Below are positions 53,629-60,680 of a DNA stretch of 64,000 nucleotides, piece after piece. The notes beneath the pieces are model-generated. The model ran no database searches. It worked only from the letters and a program-made list of their open reading frames with translations, and was not told the origin of the DNA. Where the stretch lies: NCBI RefSeq assembly GCF_000735345.1, contig NZ_JMPJ01000075.1:1-64000 (forward strand), read 5' to 3'. The position numbers and the translations under genes are program-made. The first letter of the stretch is position 1. The number at the start of each line of letters is the position of its first letter. Origin of the DNA: Ewingella americana ATCC 33852. GTDB lineage: Bacteria; Pseudomonadota; Gammaproteobacteria; Enterobacterales; Enterobacteriaceae.

Positions 53629-53980
53629 AGAATCCTCGTGAACCTCTTACGGAATCTCTCAACTGGATAGGCGCATTCATGCTCATACCCTTCTCGCATG
53701 TAGATGACTCGTTCGCCGGGTCTATCAAATCCCACGACGTGGACCAGAACGCCCCGCCAATCTTTGTAACGCCTGTCCAGCTTTTGGATTTCTTCTGACA
53801 TGCGTCCACCTTCTTACGCTGCGCGGTCACATAACCTACCCAACGGACGGCGAACTGGTAGTTGCACGGCACCCAGCTGCCACCTATCATCACTTCATAC
53901 GAGAAAGAGCCACAGGTACTGCTAGGCACTGCCACACAGCGCATTTGCGGTATCCCAGCTTTTACGAGTAAACTGTTCAT
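53618..53980 (-). CDS. Phage protein of unknown function
   Basis: A 120-residue protein (MNSLLVKAGIPQMRCVAVPS, ending VRGSRGFYER) with six cysteines in the early part and a basic centre (RKKVDACQKKSKSW). It overlaps the CII-like stop (ATGA) and the replication gene start, so it is cotranslated with the early operon. I do not recognise a family. Confidence 0.65.
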   Translation of the reverse strand: MNSLLVKAGIPQMRCVAVPSSTCGSFSYEVMIGGSWVPCNYQFAVRWVGYVTAQRKKVDACQKKSKSWTGVTKIGGAFWSTSWDLIDPANESSTCEKGMSMNAPIQLRDSVRGSRGFYER

Positions 53981-54510
53981 GCGTTATCTACTCCACACTG
54001 TTTAGTTAATGCACCCGAAGCCCCGAGCTGCACACTTGGGGCTTCAACCTTTCCGGCCTTCGACTTCTTGCTGAATAGCGCAATCACCGCCCGAACCTCT
54101 GCATCACGTGCCGCCAAGTGGCGCTGGTGATACGTCATGATTTCTGCGGCTTCTGCCGAATCAATCACGCCATCTTCAAGTGATGCCTGAATAATCATGT
54201 CGACGTGGCCACGATGCGCCGCTGTGCGCATGCTCCGGCTGAACAACTCAACCTGATCCAGTTCATCCAATTGTGGGATGTCCACGAACAGGCCACCGCG
54301 GCGCTGGGCGAAGTACTCAGCCAAGAAACTGGTACCGCTCAGATCCTCGATTGCTTCCAGCTCAGTCACTTCAAAAAAACGACAGCCGTTTTTCTCGTAC
54401 AGATTGTTGTTGAACTGCGTTTCAGTCATTCCCAGTCCACCAGCCATTGCAGACCGACCGCCGGGGAAGGCTTTGCACATCGCTTTTACTGCTGTTTTGA
54501 TGTCTACCAT
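53977..54510 (-). CDS. CII-like regulator (YmfL/CP76 family)
   Basis: A 177-residue DNA-binding protein in the place of cII. The start DIKTAVKAMCKAFPGGRSAM and GMTETQFNNNLYEKNGCRFF match the CP76/YmfL regulators of e14-type prophages. By position it should promote establishment of lysogeny, but this is inference. It is 25 bases behind cro. Confidence 0.82.
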   Translation of the reverse strand: MVDIKTAVKAMCKAFPGGRSAMAGGLGMTETQFNNNLYEKNGCRFFEVTELEAIEDLSGTSFLAEYFAQRRGGLFVDIPQLDELDQVELFSRSMRTAAHRGHVDMIIQASLEDGVIDSAEAAEIMTYHQRHLAARDAEVRAVIALFSKKSKAGKVEAPSVQLGASGALTKQCGVDNA

Positions 54511-54535
54511 TTAGCTTTTCCTTCGGTAGTTAAAA

Positions 54536-54766
54536 TCAAGCGGCCGATGCGCTAGGATTTGATGGCTCTGAACGTTCCAAAGAACTCAGAATTTCAGCCA
54601 CTGTGACCTGTCCATTCGATGCACTTATGATTGCGGGGATATACTGAGAACGAATACCTCCGCCATTCAGCCACTTACTCACAGCTGACTGGTCAACACC
54701 TACCTTGCGGGCTAACTCCTTTTGAGACCCAGCGGCAGTGATGGCCTTTTGGATAATGCTGTTCAT
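54536..54766 (-). CDS. Cro-like repressor (YdaS type)
   Basis: A 76-residue helix-turn-helix protein (ITAAGSQKELARKVGVDQSA, VSKWLNGGGIRSQYIPAI) of the Cro/YdaS type. It is first in the leftward early operon, divergent from cI across the operator region, the standard place of cro. GGAG precedes its ATG. Confidence 0.85.
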   Translation of the reverse strand: MNSIIQKAITAAGSQKELARKVGVDQSAVSKWLNGGGIRSQYIPAIISASNGQVTVAEILSSLERSEPSNPSASAA

Positions 54767-54777
54767 CTCAAACTCCT

Positions 54778-54866
54778 ATTACCTAAAGAGACTTGATTAT
54801 GACCCAAGTAATAGACTTAATCAATTACACCGGTAATTTGACTGCCAATTACTTAGGTAATATTTT
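54778..54866. promoter_or_regulatory. pR, pRM and right operators
   Basis: Leftward pR: -35 TTGATT (54824-54819), 17-base spacer, -10 CATAAT (54801-54796). Rightward pRM: -35 TTGACT (54838-54843), 17-base spacer, -10 TATTTT (54861-54866), only six bases before the cI ATG. Operator-like 10-mers TTACCTAAAG (54779), TGACCCAAGT (54800) and, inverted, ACTTAGGTAA (54851) share the core of the pL copy at 55718. Operators are inferred from repetition, not from any assay. Confidence 0.7.
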
Positions 54867-54872
54867 CATCGC

Positions 54873-55463
54873 ATGAAAACACTATGTGAAAGACTGCATA
54901 TCGCGATGCAGAGGAACGGGGTTACTTCTCAAAGTGAGCTGGCAAGATTGTCAGGGGTAAACCAATCCATCATTTCCAAAATCCTGACGGGTAAAAACGA
55001 AACCTCGAAGTTCTCGGGGAAGATTGCCGCTGCGCTGGGGATTAGTGCTGACTGGTTGATTAATGGATCAGGCAGTATGGAAGGTAATGACACAAATCTT
55101 GAAAAAGTGGATGTTTCACGTTTGATTTCAGTGTGGAACGAGTCCGGCATTACGGATGACGTTATCTCATGGCCTGACGCTATGCCGGATAATTTCAGAG
55201 CATACGTAATACGTAAAAACACTGGTATAGATAAGGTTCCAGCGGGAGCAATTGCTCTTGTTGACCCCTCTCTAAGGCCGGGAAATGAAGACTTGGTTAT
55301 AGCCAATATTCGTGGGGAAATTTCAGCCTATCGTTTTCTTGATGGGGGAACGGAACATGGCTTCCTTGGTGTGGACAATGACCGGGTTCCTCTTTTCGAG
55401 GTTAAAGATCCCTCCTCAATTATTGGCGTTATTGAGCAAATCCTCATTCGAAAATTACGGTAA
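54873..55463 (+). CDS. CI-like prophage repressor without visible cleavage dyad
   Basis: A 196-residue repressor. Helix-turn-helix at about 18-45 (TSQSELARLSGVNQSIISKI), then an S24-like C-terminal fold (DNFRAYVIRKNTGIDKVPAG, AIALVDPSLRPGNEDLVIAN). Aligned by eye to lambda CI, the Ser of the dyad falls on Thr117 and the Lys on Arg154, and no Ala-Gly cut site is found in the linker. It should bind operators but may not self-cut with RecA. Its message starts at or near the ATG (leaderless). Confidence 0.85.
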   Translation: MKTLCERLHIAMQRNGVTSQSELARLSGVNQSIISKILTGKNETSKFSGKIAAALGISADWLINGSGSMEGNDTNLEKVDVSRLISVWNESGITDDVISWPDAMPDNFRAYVIRKNTGIDKVPAGAIALVDPSLRPGNEDLVIANIRGEISAYRFLDGGTEHGFLGVDNDRVPLFEVKDPSSIIGVIEQILIRKLR

Positions 55464-55704
55464 TAGGTGACCTTTTCAATATCAACCACGCTTTTGCCGT
55501 AATCCCCATTCCCCTCTCGTTTTAGCAACACGCCCATACTCATAAAGCCATTCCTTATCTCGGATGAGCGGTAACGCTATTTACCGCCCAACAAAATACT
55601 GTATATCCATATAGTATTTTATTGACCTTTTCAAAGATAACAAAAAAAATTGTGCCATCCCTCAACCAATTATTACCAATGTAATAACTTTTTGAGGTTT
55701 CGTG
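55464..55704. other. Gap between cI and pL, no gene seen
   Basis: About 240 bases without a supportable gene. Short frames exist but have AT-rich, atypical composition and no good start site. A TTACCAATGTAATAA sequence near 55672 may be a further operator-like element. Confidence 0.5.
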
Positions 55705-55733
55705 TTGACTTGAGTTATTACCCAAGTCATAGT
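55705..55733 (+). promoter_or_regulatory. Early promoter pL with operator
   Basis: -35 TTGACT (55705-55710), 17-base spacer, -10 CATAGT (55728-55733), giving a start at about 55740. The spacer holds an imperfect palindrome around GACTTGAG and TTACCCAAGT; the latter 10-mer recurs at the right operators. It drives the RdgC-to-Int operon. Confidence 0.75.
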
Positions 55734-55742
55734 TAGTCATAA

Positions 55743-55826
55743 CACAACGGCAAGGGCACTGGGGGTTGAGGAACTCACCAACAGGCGGGCAACTACCACA
55801 GTTGATCCAGTGCTCTTCCCGTTGTG
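55743..55826 (+). ncRNA. Put-like structured RNA at the 5' end of the pL transcript
   Basis: CACAACGGCAAGGGCACTGG (55743-55762) pairs with the bases at 55807-55826 over 20 positions with one C-C mismatch and one G-U. Inside are two small hairpins, GTTGAG with CTCACCAAC (55765-55782) and CAACT with AGTTG (55790-55804). It begins within about three bases of the predicted pL start. The place and design recall the put RNAs of phage HK022, which make polymerase terminator-resistant without a phage protein. No N-like gene is seen. Confidence 0.6.
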
Positions 55827-55845
55827 GCAGGCATCAGGGGATGGT

Positions 55846-55881
55846 CGGGTTACCCTGCCCGGTTGCGGTTTCGACTACCGC
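55846..55881 (+). repeat. Two further hairpins in the pL leader
   Basis: CGGG with CCCG (55846-55861) and GCGGT with ACCGC (55865-55881), enclosed by GTGGC near 55824 and GCCAC near 55883. The layout, a closing stem with two inner hairpins, repeats in weaker form that of the element just upstream. Confidence 0.45.
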
Positions 55882-55933
55882 CGCCACACGCCTAATCGAC
55901 GTGGAAAACCGATATTTGCTGTGTGTAGTTCTT

Positions 55934-56013
55934 GGCGACTGGCCTGATCCTTCAATCAACCAACATCAGGGGGAGTGAGGATAATGTTCTATCAGGTCAG
56001 TCGCCCCTTTTTT
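55934..56013 (+). terminator. Long-stem terminator-like structure in pL leader
   Basis: GGCGACTGGCCTGAT (55934-55948) pairs with ATCAGGTCAGTCGCC (55991-56005) over 15 bases with one mismatch, and six T follow at 56008-56013. The loop of 42 bases is long for an intrinsic terminator. It may be the terminator that antitermination at pL must overcome, or a regulatory fold hiding the ribosome site GGGGGAG in the loop. Confidence 0.5.
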
Positions 56014-56127
56014 ACAGACATAGATAAGGGTTCGTTGGCCCCGTCCAGCACGCCCTGTGCATTATCCGGCGGCCCTTATCTATGTGTGTTAACTGGGTAT
56101 CGATGTGCAGAGAAATGCCCTTTTTAA
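55984..56127 (+). CDS. Possible 47-residue leader peptide
   Basis: ATG at 55984 preceded by GGGGGAGTGAGG opens a frame MFYQVSRPFFTDIDKGSLAP to CAEKCPF. The ribosome site is good, but both the site and the frame lie inside two long inverted repeats, so the sequence may be constrained as RNA rather than protein. It is not arginine rich and does not look like N. Confidence 0.35.
   Translation: MFYQVSRPFFTDIDKGSLAPSSTPCALSGGPYLCVLTGYRCAEKCPF
56018..56085. repeat. Perfect 13-bp inverted repeat
   Basis: ACATAGATAAGGG (56018-56030) is exactly complementary to CCCTTATCTATGT (56073-56085), with 42 bases between that hold a small GCAC-GTGC hairpin. It directly follows the terminator-like stem and precedes rdgC by about 60 bases. 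Confidence 0.75.
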
Positions 56128-56145
56128 AACAGTGTGGAGAGCAAG

Positions 56146-57063
56146 ATGAAATTAGCAACAATCAAAAATGCCATCGTCTATAAGGCTGAGCTGCCAGCGG
56201 CAGACCTGCTGGAAGGTCACTTGAACGAATTCCCATTCTCGGAAATTAGCGAGCTGGAAATGGCGCGCGTGGGCTTTATCCCGAACCTGATCACCGCGGA
56301 AGTGGTTACGCCATTCAAAGGCGGCCTGTCTGTATCGCTGCGCATCGATGAGAAAATCATTCCCGGCGCCGCGGTGAGAAAAGAAGTGCTCGAGCGCGTG
56401 GCAACCATCGAAGAGAAAGTGGGCAAAAAACTCAAGCGCGCTGAGAAATCCAACATTAAAGATTTGGTGATTCAGGACTTCTGCAAAAAGGCTTTTGTGA
56501 AAACTACCGTTCTGAATGCGTTCTACAACACAGAACATCGCCTGCTCATTGTCGCCACTGGCAGCAAGCATTACGCAGGGGTTCTGGTCAGTTACTTGGT
56601 CAAGGCCGTTGGCTCGGTTAAAACGGAAACCATCCATATCAGCGATATCAAGCACGGCCTGACAACCAAGCTGAAAGCCTATCTGAATGATGATCAGCAG
56701 GCCTTTGAAGGGTTTCACGTAGGCGACTTCACCCAGCTTTCACGAAAAGTGGACCAGAAAGAAGTTATCAAATACGCAGCTGATATCGACAGCATCAGCG
56801 AAGAGCTGCGCGAGAACTTGGATAATGGCTACATCGTTGACTGCATCAACCTGCGCTTCGGTGATGTGACGTTCCTGCTGACTGAAAACTTCCACTTCAA
56901 GCGTGTTGATCTGCGCGAGCTGGCTGACAACGATGAAGATGACTTGCCGTTCCGCTGGCGCCATGAAGCCGCTGTCGCCACGCTGCTGCTTAGCAGTGTC
57001 ATCAATACTCTGTGCACCCTGCTGAGCTACAAACCTCAGGAAAAAGAGATCAACCCTCAGTAA
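56146..57063 (+). CDS. Recombination-associated protein, RdgC-like
   Basis: A 305-residue RdgC homologue, close to the 303 residues of the E. coli protein. It resembles it in the start (KNAIVYKAELPAADLLEGHL), the EEKIxPxxxxxK-type segment (DEKIIPGAAVRKEVLERVA), KKLKRAEKSNIKDLVIQDF, and the C-terminal HEAAVATLLLSSVINTL. RdgC forms a ring on DNA and restrains RecA. Being first in the pL operon, it may modulate recombination or SOS signalling. The ATG at 56146 has GTGTGGAGAG before it. Confidence 0.88.
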   Translation: MKLATIKNAIVYKAELPAADLLEGHLNEFPFSEISELEMARVGFIPNLITAEVVTPFKGGLSVSLRIDEKIIPGAAVRKEVLERVATIEEKVGKKLKRAEKSNIKDLVIQDFCKKAFVKTTVLNAFYNTEHRLLIVATGSKHYAGVLVSYLVKAVGSVKTETIHISDIKHGLTTKLKAYLNDDQQAFEGFHVGDFTQLSRKVDQKEVIKYAADIDSISEELRENLDNGYIVDCINLRFGDVTFLLTENFHFKRVDLRELADNDEDDLPFRWRHEAAVATLLLSSVINTLCTLLSYKPQEKEINPQ

Positions 57064-57169
57064 GAATGACGCCCTGCTCGCCGGGGCGAAAAAAACTGAT
57101 AAACGAAATTTTATTGCCATAACTGGCAAGGGATTCGCTCAACCTAAAAATGACGTGTGGAGTAATTTC

Positions 57170-57688
57170 ATGACTTGGTTAACCACTTTCTCCGGCCAGC
57201 ACTTGGACTTCTCAAACCCCAATGTGCTCGCCTTCAACATTACCGATATCGCACAGGGGCTGTCACACGAATGCCGATTTGCCGGGCAGATCTCCGACTT
57301 CTACAGCGTGGCCCAGCACTCCGTGCTGTGCAGCCTGATTGTGCCACCAGCGTTTGCCCTTGAAGCGCTGCTGCATGATGCGGTCGAAGCCTACTGCAAG
57401 GATATCCCAGCGCCGCTGAAACGCCTGCTGCCCGACTACCAGCGCATTGAAGACAGCATGGACCGCCTAATCCGCGAGAAGTATGACCTGCCGCTTCAGA
57501 TGAGCTCAGTCGTTAAAGAGGCGGACCTAATCATGCTGGCCACCGAACGGCGCGATCTGGAAGTCGATGTTGATAACCATTGGCCGATGCTTGACGGCGT
57601 AGCACCGGCGGACGTTCGCATTTTCCCACTGAACCCATCACAGGCCCGCGCCGAGTTTCTTCGCCGCTGGGAATACCTGACTAACTGA
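57170..57688 (+). CDS. HD-domain phosphohydrolase, YfdR-like
   Basis: A 172-residue HD-superfamily enzyme like YfdR of prophage CPS-53. The metal site is seen as H (AQHSVLCSL region), HD in EALLHDAVEAYCKDIPAPLK, and D in VKEADLIMLATERRDL. The relatives are nucleotide 5'-phosphatases or pyrophosphatases. It may adjust the nucleotide pool. The ATG at 57170 has GTGTGGAG upstream. Confidence 0.88.
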   Translation: MTWLTTFSGQHLDFSNPNVLAFNITDIAQGLSHECRFAGQISDFYSVAQHSVLCSLIVPPAFALEALLHDAVEAYCKDIPAPLKRLLPDYQRIEDSMDRLIREKYDLPLQMSSVVKEADLIMLATERRDLEVDVDNHWPMLDGVAPADVRIFPLNPSQARAEFLRRWEYLTN

Positions 57689-57702
57689 TAAGGCATCCCA
57701 TC

Positions 57703-58284
57703 ATGACCATTTCAAAACAGCTATCTCCAGTTGGCTACCTGAATAAAATGACCGGCCATATCTGGACACCTACCGAGCAGCCTAATGCCGCCGCCGAACC
57801 GGGACTCTACGAACCACTGGTGCTGAGTCGCGAGGCGCTGGCCGTAGTTCAACAGAAGGACGCCCTGCAGCTGCAAGTCGATAACATCCTGCGCGGGCTA
57901 GGCATCACCGGCGACGGCCCGTTCTCACAGTTAGTGCTGGAGAAGTTCATTGCCATTCAGGCAGAGCGGGATGCTCTGGCGGCGGAGAACGCGGCGCTGA
58001 ATGATTGGTTTTCAAACAATGCTAAAGCAGTTGGTCACTGGAATTCGTGGGCAGATGAAGAGGATAAAATACCGCACTCACCAGCAACACCAGCCACTGA
58101 CGCAGTTATCGCTAACACGCAAGCTGGCGCTCTCGATGTGTTTGCTAACGCCGCTGAAGAACAGTTAGCCATTGGCAAAGAGAAAGCTGACGTGGTCGAT
58201 ACCGGGTTTAATCTCGGCGTGGAAGCGATGATTTCTATGTTGCGTATGTCGGCCAATGCTCTGCGCGCTGGGAGGAAGGGATGA
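57703..58284 (+). CDS. Ead/Ea22-like phage protein
   Basis: A 193-residue protein with a mixed N-terminal part (SPVGYLNKMTGHIWTPTEQP), a heptad-like centre (IQAERDALAAENAALNDWFS) and a C-terminal helical part (VDTGFNLGVEAMISMLRMSA). Such modular proteins are common in the pL operon of lambdoid phages; function unknown. It overlaps the next gene start by four bases. Confidence 0.65.
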   Translation: MTISKQLSPVGYLNKMTGHIWTPTEQPNAAAEPGLYEPLVLSREALAVVQQKDALQLQVDNILRGLGITGDGPFSQLVLEKFIAIQAERDALAAENAALNDWFSNNAKAVGHWNSWADEEDKIPHSPATPATDAVIANTQAGALDVFANAAEEQLAIGKEKADVVDTGFNLGVEAMISMLRMSANALRAGRKG

Positions 58285-58964
58285 AGATTGAAAAAACAAA
58301 AGACGGCGAAATCATCATTGGGCCAATTGATGATCTGCGGCTCACGCCCGGCCTATACCGTTCCAGAAGCGGTAGTACGCAGCAATTTGGCGATCGCATT
58401 GTTCGAGGCGGAAAGGTTATTCAGGAGTGCGATTTCTCACTGACTCCGCCCGAGAAGCACCTTTATGCGTTGGAAATTTCTGGTGTTTGGTTGTGGGTTA
58501 ATGGCTGCGTTCACTGCAATGACAATGGCGATAAAATGTCTTATCAGTTTTGTGAAGAACATGACCGCTGCCAAGGCTGCAACAAAAAAAGAGCAGATTG
58601 CACCGGCATTCCGCCGCGAAACGAGCATGACCATGGCGGCGGGATGTGGGGATCCCATGACGATTGTGGTGTCTGGGGTTGGACTTGTCATCCATGTCAT
58701 GAGCGACAAGAGGCGATAACTCGCGAAGCCGCATTGTCCCGCATCCTTCCGGATGATGAATTCGATGAAAATGACTACGAATACGAAGATGAGGCCAAGT
58801 GCCCTTACTGCAACGCAGAGGTATGCACTGACGAATCTTATGATGCAGACGGCGAAGAGTTGGAATGTGGTGAGTGCGGCCACGCGTTTACCCTTACCGC
58901 AAATCACAGCGTTACTTGGTCAACATCGCGTATCGCGCCTGTGAAGGAACAACCTCATGACTGA
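58281..58964 (+). CDS. Cysteine-rich zinc-binding phage protein
   Basis: A 227-residue protein with several CxxC-type pairs: VHCNDNGDK with FCEEHDRCQGCNKKRADC, then TCHPCHERQ, and a C-terminal zinc ribbon CPYCNAEVC with ECGECGHAF. Its role is unknown; zinc ribbons suggest nucleic-acid or protein binding. It starts in the stop of the previous gene. Confidence 0.65.
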   Translation: MKIEKTKDGEIIIGPIDDLRLTPGLYRSRSGSTQQFGDRIVRGGKVIQECDFSLTPPEKHLYALEISGVWLWVNGCVHCNDNGDKMSYQFCEEHDRCQGCNKKRADCTGIPPRNEHDHGGGMWGSHDDCGVWGWTCHPCHERQEAITREAALSRILPDDEFDENDYEYEDEAKCPYCNAEVCTDESYDADGEELECGECGHAFTLTANHSVTWSTSRIAPVKEQPHD

Positions 58965-58985
58965 GACAACCAAAAGGAGTGGCTG

Positions 58986-59744
58986 ATGATTCACTACCAC
59001 GGCGGACCGATTACCCCGGCCACGGCTGCTCTCAAGGCATGGAAAGGGAGGCATGCATTTATTTCTTATGAGAACCCAGAGCAACTACCTCTTGCTAGTG
59101 AAGTGACTCAAAGTTTCGCTCTGGACAACGGTGCTTTCTCTGTGTGGAGTAAATCTAAAAAGAATCGGGATGATTGGTCTGGATATTACGAATTTGTCCT
59201 GAGATGGAAAAATCACCCCCGCTTTTCCTTTGCAGTTATCCCGGATGTGATTGGAGGTACGTCAATCGAAAACGACGCCCTGCTCAAGGAGTGGCCTCAT
59301 GGAAATTTCGTCGGCGCGCCTGTCTGGCATATGAATGAGCCTGATGAGAGGTTTGTTCGACTATGCCATGAGTATCCGCGCGTTTGCATAGGTTCAATGG
59401 GTGAATACGACGCCAAAAGGCCGCGAGCATGTCGGGCAAAATTGCGCGACCTGATAAAACATGTTGTTGATGAAAATGGATACCCAATATCTCACTTGCA
59501 CGGCTTGAGAATGCTTGACAAGAACATCTTCATGCACATACCACTTTCATCAGCTGACAGCACTAACGTCGCAAGGAATATTGGTATAGATAAGTCGTGG
59601 AATAAATCTGCATATGCTCCAGCATCGAAGGAGACTAGAGCTGCCGTATTGGTTGAGAGAATTGAGTCCAACAATAGTGCTAGCTCTCTAAATTATGACG
59701 AGGAGAGGGATCGGTTCACTCCACAGTTAGCTTTCGAAATATAA
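58986..59744 (+). CDS. Phage protein with TIM-barrel look, possibly TGT/DpdA-like
   Basis: A 252-residue protein. The start MIHYHGGPITPATAALKAW, then FALDNGAFSVW, FAVIPDVIGGTSIENDALL, GAPVWHMNEP, RVCIGSMGEY and HGLRML are spaced like successive barrel strands with active-site loops. The pattern recalls phage proteins related to tRNA-guanine transglycosylases (DpdA), which insert deazaguanine bases in DNA. No deazaguanine synthesis genes are in the window, so the activity is unproven and the family call is tentative. Confidence 0.5.
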   Translation: MIHYHGGPITPATAALKAWKGRHAFISYENPEQLPLASEVTQSFALDNGAFSVWSKSKKNRDDWSGYYEFVLRWKNHPRFSFAVIPDVIGGTSIENDALLKEWPHGNFVGAPVWHMNEPDERFVRLCHEYPRVCIGSMGEYDAKRPRACRAKLRDLIKHVVDENGYPISHLHGLRMLDKNIFMHIPLSSADSTNVARNIGIDKSWNKSAYAPASKETRAAVLVERIESNNSASSLNYDEERDRFTPQLAFEI

Positions 59745-59752
59745 GGAAACCT

Positions 59753-60229
59753 ATGAGCGCAATTGAAGTCCTGAAACAGAAAGTTTTAGGAATGTCAGAT
59801 GAGGTGGTCATAACTCTAACTACCCAGCAAGCCAAGGTCATTCTCGACCAACTCGAAGCAGAACGTCAGCAGCGAGAGGAGGCAGAGGCAGAACTCGCCG
59901 CGCTTCGGGGTGAGCAAGGCCATGGCGACACAATGGTGTACATGATGCCAAACGTATTCGCCTCATTGGTGAATACCGCGCGAGACGTAGCTCTCGAATA
60001 CAAAAATGCTCAATGCTTGCGTGATGCTTTGTCGCGGGAATTGAAAGGCTACTTCACTCTCTCCCGCCAGCCTAAGCCCGTGGTGGTGCTGAGTGATTGC
60101 GACATTGGAGCCGTATCTCATATGGCCCACTGGTACTCGGAAGAGCAATGCGAGGCATGGGTGGCAGGTGTTGATCACGCCAAGAGGCAGATGCAAGCCG
60201 CTGGCATCGTCGTTAAGGATGGTGAGTGA
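59753..60229 (+). CDS. Ead/Ea22-like phage protein
   Basis: A 158-residue protein with a coiled coil (VILDQLEAERQQREEAEAEL) and a C-terminal segment (SDCDIGAVSHMAHWYSEEQC) that recurs in pL-operon proteins of many enterobacterial phages. Function unknown. It lies eight bases after the preceding gene. Confidence 0.65.
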   Translation: MSAIEVLKQKVLGMSDEVVITLTTQQAKVILDQLEAERQQREEAEAELAALRGEQGHGDTMVYMMPNVFASLVNTARDVALEYKNAQCLRDALSRELKGYFTLSRQPKPVVVLSDCDIGAVSHMAHWYSEEQCEAWVAGVDHAKRQMQAAGIVVKDGE

Positions 60230-60230
60230 C

Positions 60231-60395
60231 ATGGCCGAGCGCCTCCCCCGCGTGCGTGGGGAATTCGTATCATATCCGGGGTTTTGGTGGTTCTCTCCAC
60301 CAGATCCTTCGGCACGACTGCCGGCGGGCGTCAAGATGATTAACCTCTTCGAGGGCCGCTATTACGGTCGGGCAAGAGGCCGGAATAACCTATAG
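60231..60395 (+). CDS. Small 54-residue phage protein
   Basis: The ATG at 60231 follows one base after the previous stop and reads MAERLPRVRGEFVSYPGFWW to GRYYGRARGRNNL, a basic, aromatic-rich peptide. It fits the compact gene spacing of this operon, but the ribosome site (GGTGAG, close to the ATG) is moderate. Function unknown. Confidence 0.55.
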   Translation: MAERLPRVRGEFVSYPGFWWFSPPDPSARLPAGVKMINLFEGRYYGRARGRNNL

Positions 60396-60437
60396 AAACT
60401 CTGTGTGCAGCAGAAATTAACCAGTGTGGAGTGAATT

Positions 60438-60680
60438 ATGACGAGAACATTAACGTTAGATGCATGGGCTCAGGATGAGTTTTCCGCGCCGATACCAAGC
60501 AAACCGACTCTGCTGAAGTATGCGAAAAGCGGCATGATCTTTCCCCCACCTTTCAAGGCCGGGCGCTGCTGGCGTGTCGAAGCTACAGCGCGCTTTATCG
60601 GGATGTCAGATAAGCCGGTGATAAAGAAAGGTGATAATCCACGTTTAATGAGGATTCTCAAAGATGGCCCGTCCACGTAA
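60438..60680 (+). CDS. xis: Excisionase Xis
   Basis: An 80-residue basic DNA-binding protein of the phage excisionase family (LTLDAWAQDEFSAPIPSKPT, MIFPPPFKAGRCWRVEATAR). It bends the att site and helps Int cut out the prophage. GTGTGGAGTG precedes its ATG, and its end overlaps int by 17 bases, the usual arrangement. Confidence 0.88.
   Translation: MTRTLTLDAWAQDEFSAPIPSKPTLLKYAKSGMIFPPPFKAGRCWRVEATARFIGMSDKPVIKKGDNPRLMRILKDGPST

Noticed and set aside
55555-55740. 61-codon minus-strand frame between cI and pL
   Set aside because: Would start inside the pL promoter and ends without a terminator; composition is atypical and no ribosome site is present.
55766-55978. 70-codon plus-strand frame in the pL leader
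   Set aside because: Covers the stems described as RNA structure and has no ribosome site; pairing explains the sequence better than coding.
56152-56718. 188-codon minus-strand frame within rdgC
   Set aside because: Antisense shadow of the RdgC gene, which has family motifs and a proper start.
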